From assembly GCA_016930015.1 (NCBI GenBank), contig JAFGHR010000084.1, positions 1-64,000 of the forward strand: a stretch of 64,000 bases of DNA, written 5' to 3'. Made by a program: the position numbers and the translations under genes. Shown one piece after another: positions 25,621-34,272 of this stretch. This DNA comes from Anaerolineae bacterium. GTDB taxonomy: Bacteria > Chloroflexota > Anaerolineae > Aggregatilineales > Aggregatilineaceae. Below the pieces are notes generated by a model. The model did no database searches. It was not told where the DNA came from and saw only the letters and a list, made by a program, of their open reading frames with translations. How positions within the stretch are numbered: position 1 is the first letter of the stretch; the number at the start of each line of letters is the position of its first letter.

Positions 25621-26205
25621 GTGACCCACTCACCGCTCCCACCATTGCAGCCGTTGACACCCATCGAATGCCCGCGCTGCGGTGAGTCTAACCCATCCTG
25701 GCGCGCCAAGTGCCAGCGCTGCGACCTGTGGCTGCCCCGTCCTGACGATTCACCGCCGCCCATCCCGGACCGGATCAAACGACCCGGTTATATAACCGGG
25801 TGGGCGCTGTTTTTTGGATTCTACATTTTGCTCAGCGCGTCGTTATTCGCGTCAGATAGTGCCGCCGCCGCGACGTTTTCCCCGGTGGATTTGCTGTTGT
25901 TGATCGGAACCGGCGTGCTGACGCTGGCCGCCGTGTTAGTGATCGCGGGTGTATGGCGTTTGGAGCCGTGGGCGCGTGTGCCCGCCATCGTGATCCACGT
26001 GGTGTTGATCGCGCTGGTGGTTGCGAACATGGTCACGTCGCCGCTGCCGGATACCCCTGGCACGGCGTCGGGTGACGGCACACTATCCAGCGACGCATTC
26101 GCGCAGCAGGCGGACGTATGCGGTAACGTGTTCTGGATTCTGCTGAACGGGGCTTTCATCGCCTGGTTTGCCACGCACAAAGACACGTTTCGCTCGCGCC
26201 GTTGA
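25621..26205 (+). CDS. Zinc-ribbon membrane protein, unknown function
   Basis: About 194 residues from GTG 25621; starts at GTG 25600 or 25612 are also possible, and none has a clear ribosome-binding site. A zinc ribbon near the N-terminus (CPRCGESNPSWRAKCQRC) is followed by three or four membrane segments (YITGWALFFGFYILLSASLF, LLLLIGTGVLTLAAVLVIAG, VPAIVIHVVLIALVVAN, VFWILLNGAFIAWF). Such proteins are common in Chloroflexota and have no set role. It overlaps the reading start of the next gene, so they may be co-transcribed. Confidence 0.6.
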   Translation: MTHSPLPPLQPLTPIECPRCGESNPSWRAKCQRCDLWLPRPDDSPPPIPDRIKRPGYITGWALFFGFYILLSASLFASDSAAAATFSPVDLLLLIGTGVLTLAAVLVIAGVWRLEPWARVPAIVIHVVLIALVVANMVTSPLPDTPGTASGDGTLSSDAFAQQADVCGNVFWILLNGAFIAWFATHKDTFRSRR

Positions 26206-26246
26206 GCGATAACATCAAAGCAGGCAACGCAAACAGGGCAGGACTT

Positions 26247-27974
26247 GTGAAACGAACGTATGATGTATCGGTTTTGGTCGTGGTAGGGTGTATCGTGCTG
26301 GCTGCCGTGTTACAGGCGCCGCGCGGGTACGCCCAGGACACCGTGAATCCCGATGGCCCCCCATTTTCGTTACCCTTCGACGCGCCGCCCGGCCCGAATA
26401 CGTGGCTCTACGAGCAGCATTACGGTAACACACAGTCGGCGTTTAACTACGGCAGCACGTGGTACCTGTACGGGCAGGGGATGCATTTTGGTATAGACCT
26501 CGAAGCGCCGTGCGGCACGCCGGTTCACGCTATCGCGGATGGCGTGGTGGCCTATGTGGACGGGGAAGGGTTCGGCGCGGGACCGCATAACCTGGTTGTG
26601 AAGCACCCCGGCACCGGGTTGGCGTCCCTGTACGGGCACCTGCTGCGCGAGCCGGAACTGGTCCGGGGCCAGGAAGTTCAGCGCGGCGACGTGATCGGCC
26701 TGTCCGGTGATCCGGACCTGTCGTGTGAGTCGCGCCCGCATCTGCATCTGGAAATTCGCAGCGACGATTACCAGGTCGCGTATAATCCTATCTTCTTTTT
26801 TGACGAAAACTGGCACATGCTGGCCAGTGTCACGTCCGGCGCGAACAGCTTTCAGCAGGACCTCGACGCGCCGTACCGCTGGATGCGGCTCGAAGACCAA
26901 CCGTCGATCAACTTCAGCAGTTTGCAGCTTAACCGCTACCAGAATCCCTGGCCGCCCAAGCTCGAACAGCGCGCGCCGGTCAACCCGCCCACGGATCGCC
27001 GCCTCGACCCGCTGCCGGATGACGTGACCGTGATCCAAACGCCGGTCGCGCTGGACCGGTGGGCCATCAACGCGTGGTGGGACCCCGCCGATCCGGACGC
27101 GGTCTACCTGATCGATTCCGTGCCGGGGCAGGGGACCGGCGTATTCCGCCAGCCGCTGGACGGTACGCTGCGCCAGTACATCGAGGGTGCGCCGCCGTCG
27201 ATCCTGTCACCGGACGGAGATGTCAGCGTGCGCCGCCTGCCCGACGCCAGTTTTGCGATCACCGACCGCCGCACGGGTGACGTGAACACCATCATCACCG
27301 ATGGTAACTATCCCGCCGTGTCACCGGGTGGCGAGTACCTGCTGTGGGAAGTGTTGGGCGGTGAGATCGTGCCGGGCGAAGCGCCGCCCAGCCTGCAAGT
27401 GTGGATCAGTAACCTGGACGGCTCCGAGCGCCGTCACGTGTATTCACAGGCGGGCGGCTGGAGCATGTGGCTCGACGATCACCGGCTGCTGCTGGTCCAG
27501 CGGGGGCAGCTCAGCGCCAAGACGACGCTGTCGGTGTTGGATATCAGCGCGCGCGGCACCCTGCCGCAGGAACTCGGCACGTACCGCTGGCTGCACGGAA
27601 TCCAGGTGTCGCCGGGCGGGGATTATCTCGCGTTTTATCTGGCGTTTCAGGATGATCCCGATGACAGCGGCCTGTATGTGCTGCGCACGCGTCCCGGTGC
27701 AGAAGCACAGCCGCTGCCGGTTTTTGGCGCGACGCGCTGGCGCGATGATCGCTCGCTGTTTGTGCTCAGCTATGATGCTCAAACCGACGTACACACGCTG
27801 GGCGTGGTGGATGTGCGCCGCCGCGAATACCGCGCCCTGACCGATCCCGATGATCTGCCCTTGCGCGTGGCAAACGGCGATTGGAGCGTATCGCCCGACG
27901 GCACGCGCATCGTGTACGTGGACCCGACCGATTACGGGCTGTACCTGCTGACGATCACGCCCGAAGACGAATAA
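26247..27974 (+). CDS. Secreted M23 metallopeptidase with C-terminal propeller
   Basis: A 575-residue protein from GTG 26247 (AGGA 7 bases upstream). That start gives a clean signal peptide ending GYAQD; a TTG at 26202 would add 15 residues. Residues ~75-180 are an M23 (lysostaphin/LytM-like) peptidase: MHFGIDLEAPCGTPVHAIAD supplies His and Asp, and RPHLHLEIR supplies the second His pair, so the zinc site looks intact. It should cut peptidoglycan cross-bridges. The rest is beta-rich with WD/PD40-like turns ([35 protein letters not shown]). It is convergent with a response-regulator gene only 10 bases away. Confidence 0.82.
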   Translation: MKRTYDVSVLVVVGCIVLAAVLQAPRGYAQDTVNPDGPPFSLPFDAPPGPNTWLYEQHYGNTQSAFNYGSTWYLYGQGMHFGIDLEAPCGTPVHAIADGVVAYVDGEGFGAGPHNLVVKHPGTGLASLYGHLLREPELVRGQEVQRGDVIGLSGDPDLSCESRPHLHLEIRSDDYQVAYNPIFFFDENWHMLASVTSGANSFQQDLDAPYRWMRLEDQPSINFSSLQLNRYQNPWPPKLEQRAPVNPPTDRRLDPLPDDVTVIQTPVALDRWAINAWWDPADPDAVYLIDSVPGQGTGVFRQPLDGTLRQYIEGAPPSILSPDGDVSVRRLPDASFAITDRRTGDVNTIITDGNYPAVSPGGEYLLWEVLGGEIVPGEAPPSLQVWISNLDGSERRHVYSQAGGWSMWLDDHRLLLVQRGQLSAKTTLSVLDISARGTLPQELGTYRWLHGIQVSPGGDYLAFYLAFQDDPDDSGLYVLRTRPGAEAQPLPVFGATRWRDDRSLFVLSYDAQTDVHTLGVVDVRRREYRALTDPDDLPLRVANGDWSVSPDGTRIVYVDPTDYGLYLLTITPEDE

Positions 27975-27984
27975 GCCGGGCCGG

Positions 27985-28812
27985 TTAGCTCACCTCGATA
28001 CGCTCGGACCCGGACGTGATACGGCACGTGATCTGCATAAAGGGGTGTGTTTGACCCTCGCGCCGCATGGCGCCGCGCGTCCGGTCTTCCTCGGAATAGT
28101 GCTGCTTGACCTGGTCGTTGAACACGGCGGCGATCTGTTCTGCGATGGACTGGGCGCGGTCGTGCGCGGTGATGATCAGGAAATTATCCTCGTCCAGATA
28201 ACTGATAAAGTCGTCTGCATGTCCCTTGTCATTGACCACACTCAGCAGCAGAGTCCCGACGGCCCGGCATACGGTCGCCCCGGCAGCGCTGCCGTAGGTT
28301 TCGCGGTAGGGGATCGCGTGTTCGAGCGTGATCTCGATGATCGATCGGACGGGATCACGGCGCGCCTGTTCGAGTTTGTCACGCGCGGTGAACGCGGCAG
28401 GCAGGCCGGTGCGCAGGTCGGTCAGGTAGTCACGGGCGGCACGCGCGATGCTGTTTTGCACGCGCAGCATCAGTTCTTGCAGGTCGAACGGTTTGGGTAC
28501 AAAGTCGTCGGCGCCCAATGACAGTCCCAGCAGCCGTTGATCACGCGCATTCAGCCGTGTCAGGAAAATGATGGGGATATGCGCGGTGCGCGGACGCCAG
28601 CGCAGTTTGACCGTTAGCTGGTACCCATCGGTATCCGGCAGCATGATGTCCATCAGGATGATATGCGGCAGGATGCGCGTCGCCATATTCAAGGCTTCTA
28701 TGCCGTCGAGCGCGTGAAAAAAAGTATAACCCTGGCCGGTGAAAAACAAGCGCAGCATGTCCGCTACGTCCGGTTCATCTTCGACCAGCAAAATCCGCTG
28801 TGCGTCGGTCAT
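27985..28812 (-). CDS. Response regulator with a degenerate GGDEF-like domain
   Basis: About 275 residues. The receiver domain (1-120) has the acidic pocket EDEPD, the phospho-acceptor Asp in IILMDIMLP and the Lys in VPKPF, so it should be phosphorylated. The C-terminal half has the helix/strand order of GGDEF domains (TDLRTGLPAAFTARDKLEQA), but the signature is YLDEDNF rather than GGDEF, so cyclase activity is unlikely. ATG 28812 lacks a ribosome-binding site; a TTG at 28824 has AGGGGA well placed and may be the true start. Confidence 0.8.
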   Translation of the reverse strand: MTDAQRILLVEDEPDVADMLRLFFTGQGYTFFHALDGIEALNMATRILPHIILMDIMLPDTDGYQLTVKLRWRPRTAHIPIIFLTRLNARDQRLLGLSLGADDFVPKPFDLQELMLRVQNSIARAARDYLTDLRTGLPAAFTARDKLEQARRDPVRSIIEITLEHAIPYRETYGSAAGATVCRAVGTLLLSVVNDKGHADDFISYLDEDNFLIITAHDRAQSIAEQIAAVFNDQVKQHYSEEDRTRGAMRREGQTHPFMQITCRITSGSERIEVS

Positions 28813-28891
28813 GTGTATTGTCAACGCGTCCCCTAACCTCTACTGGTTCCAAATCGCGCAGGCTTATACGGTGCAAACCTGCGCACGTGGT

Positions 28892-30679
28892 TTACTGGGC
28901 CGGTGCCGTTATGCGCCACGTACCGCCCTGGCAGTCGCCGCGAATCTCGCCCTCACTGAGCGCGATGGTATCGCCGTACAGCGTGTTCAACTGGTGTTCG
29001 CCGGGGCCGGGGTAATACTGGTCGTTTTCGACATACCCGCCGGGTATATACGTGTAGCGGCTGGTGTAGTTAAATTCCGGCGTGGTCGCCCATCCCAGGC
29101 CATCCTGAATCTGTGTATTGGTGCGCCACAGCTTGCCGAAACCGCGTTCAGGCTGGATCAGACCGTCCGGTGCTACCAGCGCCGCGTCGGTTTCCGGTTC
29201 GGTGTCCTGGTACGTGTCGTTATAACAGAACCAGTCGCCCTGGCTGGGATCAGTGGCCGACGCCAGCATCACCCAGATTTGCCGCGTCGGCTGTACCCAG
29301 AACATACGCCCGCGCTCGAATACCTGCTCGGCGAGCGGGACTTCAGCAGCCGTGTTGGTCGGGTACACCTGCGGGGCAGCGCCGGGCTGTTCGCCGGGTG
29401 AGGTGGTCGCGGCGGTGTCTACAGCGATGATATCCTCACCGGCGGCCTGTAACGCCCACAACCGGATGCGCCCGCTGTCCGTGCCGGACGCTAACCGGGC
29501 GCCGTCCGGGCTGAACGCGACGCCGGTGACCGTCCCCTGGTGGCCGTCCAATATGCGTAAAACACGGCTGGTGCTCACTTCCCACAGGCGCACGTTGCCA
29601 GCCGCGCCGCCGGACGCTACCACGCCGCCGTCAGGGTGATAAGCCAGCGTCTCGACCGGGGTGCCCTGGTCGGGGAACAGGGCGGCAGGGCTGCCGGATG
29701 GCATATTCCACACCGCGATTGTGCCGTTACGCCCGCTGGTGAGTAATAAACTGCCGTTGGGGTCAAATACCGGGCTGAAGCTCCATTCGGGCAACGCATC
29801 GATTACCGCTGTTTCTTCGCCGGATGCCACGTTCCACAGGCGCACCGTGCCATCCTGGCCGGTGGAGGCGAGCAACTGGTTATCCGGACTGATCGCGACA
29901 CCGGTTACCGGGCCAGCATGCCCAAACAGGGTATATATGGCCTCGCCGCTGCCCACGTCCCACAGCCGGATCGTTTGGTCCAGGCTGCCGGACGCCAGCC
30001 ACCGCCCATCCGGGCTGAAGGCCACGCCGTTGATCGGCGCACCAACCGAGTGACGCGACAGGCTGTGTAACAGGTCGCCGGTTTTGGGATCGTACAGGTG
30101 GATCGTGCCGATGCTGTTGCCCACGGCCAGCGATAGGCCATCCGGGCTAAACGCGAGGCTGGCGGCGGACGTGTCCACGGCCAGCACGATTTCACGGACC
30201 AAGGCGCCGGTCGAGGCGTCCCACAGGCGCACAAAACGGCCATCACCGCCGGATGCCAGCCACCGGCTGTCCGGACTGAATACCAGGCTGGTGATCGGAC
30301 CGGCATCCCAGGCTTTGAGTTCGCTCAACTGGAACGTTGATCCTGCCGGTGTCAGGGTCGGCTGGCCGGGGGGCGCGGGGCTATCCTGGACGGTAGCGGG
30401 GGCCGCTGAAGGAGACGCGGCAGTAGCTGCGGCAGTTGCCGTCATCGCCTGCTGGAACGCCGCTTGAACGGTCTGGGTGAGCGCGATATCGGGCTGTTGG
30501 GCCTGCGCGGTCTGCGTAAACAAATCGTTGATCGCCGCGTCTACCGTCTGCTTTTGGAGCGTGGGGTCAACTTGTGCGGACGGGCCGCTGAAAACATCCG
30601 TTGTCGCGATAAGCAGCGCCACGGCGAACACTCCCAGGCCGGACATGGTGGCCAATAGCGTGATCAATCGCCGGTTCAT
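28892..30679 (-). CDS. Membrane-anchored WD40 beta-propeller protein
   Basis: A 595-residue protein starting at ATG 30679 with AAGGGAG upstream. One N-terminal membrane or signal segment (~5-28, LITLLATMSGLGVFAVALLI) is followed by a low-complexity Gln/Ala/Thr/Pro stretch and seven WD40 repeats (~140-430: FSPDGRWLASGSLDQTIRLW type), enough for one full propeller. The C-terminal ~150 residues are a separate domain with two Cys (WFCYNDTYQDT, GDCQGGTW). It probably binds partners outside the membrane. It lies downstream of the REC-ATPase gene on the same strand. Confidence 0.8.
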   Translation of the reverse strand: MNRRLITLLATMSGLGVFAVALLIATTDVFSGPSAQVDPTLQKQTVDAAINDLFTQTAQAQQPDIALTQTVQAAFQQAMTATAAATAASPSAAPATVQDSPAPPGQPTLTPAGSTFQLSELKAWDAGPITSLVFSPDSRWLASGGDGRFVRLWDASTGALVREIVLAVDTSAASLAFSPDGLSLAVGNSIGTIHLYDPKTGDLLHSLSRHSVGAPINGVAFSPDGRWLASGSLDQTIRLWDVGSGEAIYTLFGHAGPVTGVAISPDNQLLASTGQDGTVRLWNVASGEETAVIDALPEWSFSPVFDPNGSLLLTSGRNGTIAVWNMPSGSPAALFPDQGTPVETLAYHPDGGVVASGGAAGNVRLWEVSTSRVLRILDGHQGTVTGVAFSPDGARLASGTDSGRIRLWALQAAGEDIIAVDTAATTSPGEQPGAAPQVYPTNTAAEVPLAEQVFERGRMFWVQPTRQIWVMLASATDPSQGDWFCYNDTYQDTEPETDAALVAPDGLIQPERGFGKLWRTNTQIQDGLGWATTPEFNYTSRYTYIPGGYVENDQYYPGPGEHQLNTLYGDTIALSEGEIRGDCQGGTWRITAPAQ

Positions 30680-30807
30680 AGACTCCCTTTCCGGTGTGTC
30701 CCCCACACGTGATCCGGTTGCTCTAGTTGGATGCAAAGTGGCCGCGGTTTGCGCGGACGGTGATTGTGCCGCAGATACCCCACCAGCGCAAACGCGCGTC
30801 AAATAGT

Positions 30808-30850
30808 CCCCCGCCCGACCAGGCTGGACGAGGGATTTAGGGGGAGAGTG
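30808..30850 (-). repeat. Orphan core of the MITE-like repeat (hairpin only)
   Basis: On the minus strand CTCCCCCTAAATCCCTCGTC and the following CGGGGGACTA resemble the central hairpin of copies A-C (CCCCCTAATCCCCC...GGACGGGGGACT). The terminal repeats are missing. Read on the minus strand it sits between the ATPase gene and the WD40 gene and could end the upstream transcript. Confidence 0.5.
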
Positions 30851-30916
30851 TTACACAAAAAAATTAATTGATCGTGCAAAGCGATTGCCTTGCCGGGACG
30901 TGTGTCACCCCAGGGC

Positions 30917-32176
30917 TTACATGGTCATGGTGCGGGTCAACTGTTGGATGGCCTGCGCATAGGCCCCTTCCGGATCGGATACCACCAGCGGCATCCCGCG
31001 CCGGATGGCATTGGCGTGATCGGGCGTGTAGGGGATTTCCGCGGACAAGGGACGTTTGAGCGCCTTCTGGATCGTGTCTGGCGGTACGTCGCGCGTGGGC
31101 CGGATTTGGTTGAGTACCACGCGCACGCGCCCCATTTCCACGCCCAGGTTTTGCAGCGCGGTCAGAAATTGGCCCGTACTCTGGATCGACAGCAGGTCAT
31201 CGGCCATCACCACCACGACCGCCCGCGCGACTAACAGCGCCCCGATTGACGCGGAATCCAGGTGCGGTGCATCGACCACCACGTGGCTGTAGGTGCTGCC
31301 TAGTTCCTGTAAAATATTTTGCGTAGCGATGGTGGACAGCGTTGGTGTGCCCGGTATCGCCGGAGCAGGCAGCACCGCCATACCGGACGGTGGATGTTCG
31401 ATAAGCAGTTGGTTGACGATGCGCGGATCAAACGTGTTCCCCTTTGCCACCAGTTCGCTCCAGTTGTGCGGTGACGGCAGGTGGAGATGCAGCGGAATGT
31501 GACCGCTGGATGTGCTCAAGTCCACCAAACACACCTGGCGGCCCCGGTTGACGAGGGTAAATGCCAGGTTGACGGCAATCGTTGTGCTGCCGGTCCCGCC
31601 GCGCAGGCTGATCACGGTCATGATCGGCAAACGGCCTTTGATCGTGTCGGCGCTGAGCGCATCGCTAAAATCGACGGCGGGCTGTTCGAGTGTTTCAATG
31701 GCCTGTAATTGGCTCGGTGGCCGGGGTGGCACGCTCGAAGGGCGGGGGGGTGGGGTAGGCGAGCGCGGGATTGGTTCGGTCAGCAGGCCGGTATGCACGC
31801 GGTAGTTAACACCGGCACGCAGCACGGCGTCAACGCGGTCGGTCAGTTCGTGGGAGGTGACCGGCTTCGACAAAAAGGCGTTCGCCCCGGCTTCCAGCGC
31901 CATGTGTTTATCCATGGGCTGGCTGCGGGCTGTCAGGATGATGATCGGGATACGCGCCGTGCGCGAGTCCTCACGCATACGCCGCACGACATCATACCCG
32001 CTGAGCCCCGGCATCATGACATCAATGATCGCCAGTTCGTGCTGGTTTTTGGCCGCCAGCGCGATCCCTTCTTCACCGCTATCGCTGATCTCAACCTGGT
32101 GGCCCACGCGCTCAAGCATCAGCTTGACCATCTGGAGGAGATTGGCGTCATCGTCAATTACTAATATGCGGGCCAT
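30917..32176 (-). CDS. Receiver domain fused to a CpaE-like (ParA/MinD family) ATPase
   Basis: A 419-residue protein. The N-terminal receiver (1-120) has IDDDAN, the acceptor Asp in LAIIDVMMPG and Lys in FLSKPV. A Pro/Arg/Ser linker follows. The C-terminal ParA/MinD-type domain (~185-419) is closest in plan to CpaE of Tad-pilus systems. Its Walker A is RGGTGSTTIAVNLA: both the signature Lys (KGG) and the P-loop Lys (GKT) are replaced, so ATP hydrolysis is doubtful, as in other atypical CpaE/TadZ proteins. No other Tad genes are in the window. It probably positions something at the membrane or pole. Confidence 0.82.
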   Translation of the reverse strand: MARILVIDDDANLLQMVKLMLERVGHQVEISDSGEEGIALAAKNQHELAIIDVMMPGLSGYDVVRRMREDSRTARIPIIILTARSQPMDKHMALEAGANAFLSKPVTSHELTDRVDAVLRAGVNYRVHTGLLTEPIPRSPTPPPRPSSVPPRPPSQLQAIETLEQPAVDFSDALSADTIKGRLPIMTVISLRGGTGSTTIAVNLAFTLVNRGRQVCLVDLSTSSGHIPLHLHLPSPHNWSELVAKGNTFDPRIVNQLLIEHPPSGMAVLPAPAIPGTPTLSTIATQNILQELGSTYSHVVVDAPHLDSASIGALLVARAVVVVMADDLLSIQSTGQFLTALQNLGVEMGRVRVVLNQIRPTRDVPPDTIQKALKRPLSAEIPYTPDHANAIRRGMPLVVSDPEGAYAQAIQQLTRTMTM

Positions 32177-32248
32177 GTTTTACCTTTATTAACCATTCCA
32201 TGCCTGTTTTCGTATTCTACCACTGTTCCGCATATAGGGAGCCAACTT

Positions 32249-32782
32249 TTATTTTTTTAATACACAAAATGCTTCGATCTGACCCCGATTGACGAGGATC
32301 GCGCCGCCTTCAAATACAATTTCGCGGTGGCCGATCAACACAGCTCTCGCGTTGAACAGGGGAATAAACTGTTCGGGTGTGGTGCGTATGAAATTGCCCA
32401 CATTAACCGATGGGTGCAGATTCAACATGCCGTTGACTTCGAAGCCCCCCACGATCAAAAAGACCGGTCGCTGGGCATGATCTGGCCCCTTGTACTGGCC
32501 CTGGCGGCGCGGCAAGCCGCTTTCAGGCTCGCTGAGCACCACGAGTTCCAGGTTACTTTTACGCACATGGCCGCTTTCATAATTGGCGCCCAGCGACGCC
32601 GGGTCCAACAGCGGCGAAATAAACATACGCTCAAGCTGGATAAACAGCTCCATGTGGTGGTTAAGCTGGTCCATCAAGGGATCGCCGTGCAGGTCAGCTT
32701 CGCCGTTAATTCGGTACGAGGCGGTCAAATAGTCACCGGCAACGTACCCTTTGCGGATCGTTGCTTTTTGCGTGCCGATCAT
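32249..32782 (-). CDS. Conserved-looking hypothetical protein
   Basis: A 177-residue soluble protein without signal peptide or membrane segment. It has a long helix (LMDQLNHHMELFIQLERMFI) and a beta-rich C-terminal half (RPVFLIVGGFEVNGMLNLHP, LFNARAVLIGHREIVFEGGA). No catalytic motif is seen. It sits 72 bases upstream of the REC-ATPase gene on the same strand and may belong to that unit. I do not recognise the family. Confidence 0.65.
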   Translation of the reverse strand: MIGTQKATIRKGYVAGDYLTASYRINGEADLHGDPLMDQLNHHMELFIQLERMFISPLLDPASLGANYESGHVRKSNLELVVLSEPESGLPRRQGQYKGPDHAQRPVFLIVGGFEVNGMLNLHPSVNVGNFIRTTPEQFIPLFNARAVLIGHREIVFEGGAILVNRGQIEAFCVLKK

Positions 32783-32852
32783 GATCGTTTGCCTATTCTC
32801 TCACACGTCCGATGCCTTCATGTTGTAACCGCCAACCAGCCGGACGGCGGCG

Positions 32853-34010
32853 TTAACGGGGCGTGGCATTGAATGCGTTGACGGCATTCGCTACTGCCGG
32901 GTCCAGCGTGTCTAACCCCGGATCGGTGGGCATGTCGATGCTCCATTCGCTGCTGCGTTCGATGGCTGCCCCGTCCACCAGGGTATTGATCCACAGGTCA
33001 AAATAACCCTGTTTGCTGGCTTCGATTTCATCTTCCGTCAGGGTTTGCATGCGCCGGTCGAGCACTTCGATCAGGTGCAGGCCGTACTCGGTTTCGACCG
33101 GGCCGACCAGCGTGTTGAGGTCGGCATCGCGCACGGCGTCGGCATATGCCTGGGTCAGATAACTGAGCGTGACCCAGCCCAGGTCACCCCCATTGACAGC
33201 GCTCGATTGGTCGTCGGACATAGTCGCTGCCACATCTTCGAACGCTTCACCATTGTCGAGGCGCTGCTGAGCGTTGGTGATACACAGTTCGGCGGCGGCG
33301 CGTTCGTCACCGGTGGGCGGCGTGATATTTGACATGTTGCCCGGATGAAAACCGCACAGGATGTGGCGCGACTGCACGGCCATTTCTTCGGTTGGCACGT
33401 TCGCGCCCAGGTAGTCAAACAGGGCGCTGTGCAGCGCTTCGGTCGCGAATATCTCGCGGATGTCATCCCGGCTCATGCCGGATGCGGCGCTTGCTTCGGT
33501 ATACCAGGTGTCGATGAAAACCTGGGCGGTGTCACTGGTTGTGATCTGTTCGGCGGGCACGTCGGTCCACAGGCTGAAAAAATCGTCTTCAAACGCCTGT
33601 ACGTCTTCTGCGGTTGGCCCGACGCCGACATCGGCGCCGGTTTGCCACAACAGCCGTTCTTGTTCCATCTCGATGAGTACGGCGCTGCCCAGCACCAGCG
33701 GATTTTCGAGGTTGTACAACAGGGTGCTCACGTAGTCAGGCACCAGCACCAGGTTTCCGGCGGTCAGCTCGTGGACTTTCACCAGCTCGTTGATGTACTG
33801 CCAGCGCACGAAGCGCACACGAGCATGGAACACGTCCCGCGTGATCGCGTCATCATTCACCCGTGAAACGATCATGTCCTGCGAATAGACCTGGCCCGGT
33901 GCGGCGATCACGCCTGCCAGCATCAGCGCGATGATCAGCAGGTGTCGCCATCCGGCCCGGCAGCAGCCTGATAGGATGTGGTGGCGAAACGCCAAACAAA
34001 CAGACAGCAT
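32853..34010 (-). CDS. Secreted parvulin-type peptidyl-prolyl isomerase (SurA/PrsA-like)
   Basis: A 385-residue protein from ATG 34010 (AAAGG upstream). An N-terminal hydrophobic segment (about residues 20-38, LLIIALMLAGVIAAPGQVYS) exports it. SurA-like N-terminal helices follow (VNDDAITRDVFHARVRFVRW), then a rotamase domain (~240-350): SRHILCGF, NGEAFEDVAATMSDD, GGDLGWVTLSYL, VGPVETEYGLHLIEVLDRR. These are the standard parvulin motifs. It should help secreted proteins fold. The CGFHPG part of the active-site loop is unusual. Confidence 0.85.
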   Translation of the reverse strand: MLSVCLAFRHHILSGCCRAGWRHLLIIALMLAGVIAAPGQVYSQDMIVSRVNDDAITRDVFHARVRFVRWQYINELVKVHELTAGNLVLVPDYVSTLLYNLENPLVLGSAVLIEMEQERLLWQTGADVGVGPTAEDVQAFEDDFFSLWTDVPAEQITTSDTAQVFIDTWYTEASAASGMSRDDIREIFATEALHSALFDYLGANVPTEEMAVQSRHILCGFHPGNMSNITPPTGDERAAAELCITNAQQRLDNGEAFEDVAATMSDDQSSAVNGGDLGWVTLSYLTQAYADAVRDADLNTLVGPVETEYGLHLIEVLDRRMQTLTEDEIEASKQGYFDLWINTLVDGAAIERSSEWSIDMPTDPGLDTLDPAVANAVNAFNATPR

Positions 34011-34272
34011 GACAGACCTTTCTGGTAATGCTGCGTGATGATTCACTGAATCAGCATGTATGATAGCGGATTTCGCGTGGTGGCGATAATGCCAACTCCC
34101 GCCCACACGCCACGCTTAGAGGGAAAAATGCTGCCCGTTCACGGTCGTCCAGCGTGGTTTTAGTTTGCCGGGTCAGGCTGGTTCCCTGGGCTGCATTGTC
34201 ATCTAAAAACTCGCCAACCAGGCGCCATGTACGCCTTGCTGCGATGGGGTGCTGGCCGGACGGTCGGAAGGA

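Noticed and set aside
23886-25778. Minus-strand 630-residue open frame over the CNB/AAA+ operon
   Set aside because: It spans three plus-strand genes with clear domains and has no domain of its own.
27985-28812. Active diguanylate cyclase
   Set aside because: The GGDEF signature is replaced by YLDEDNF, so activity is unlikely.
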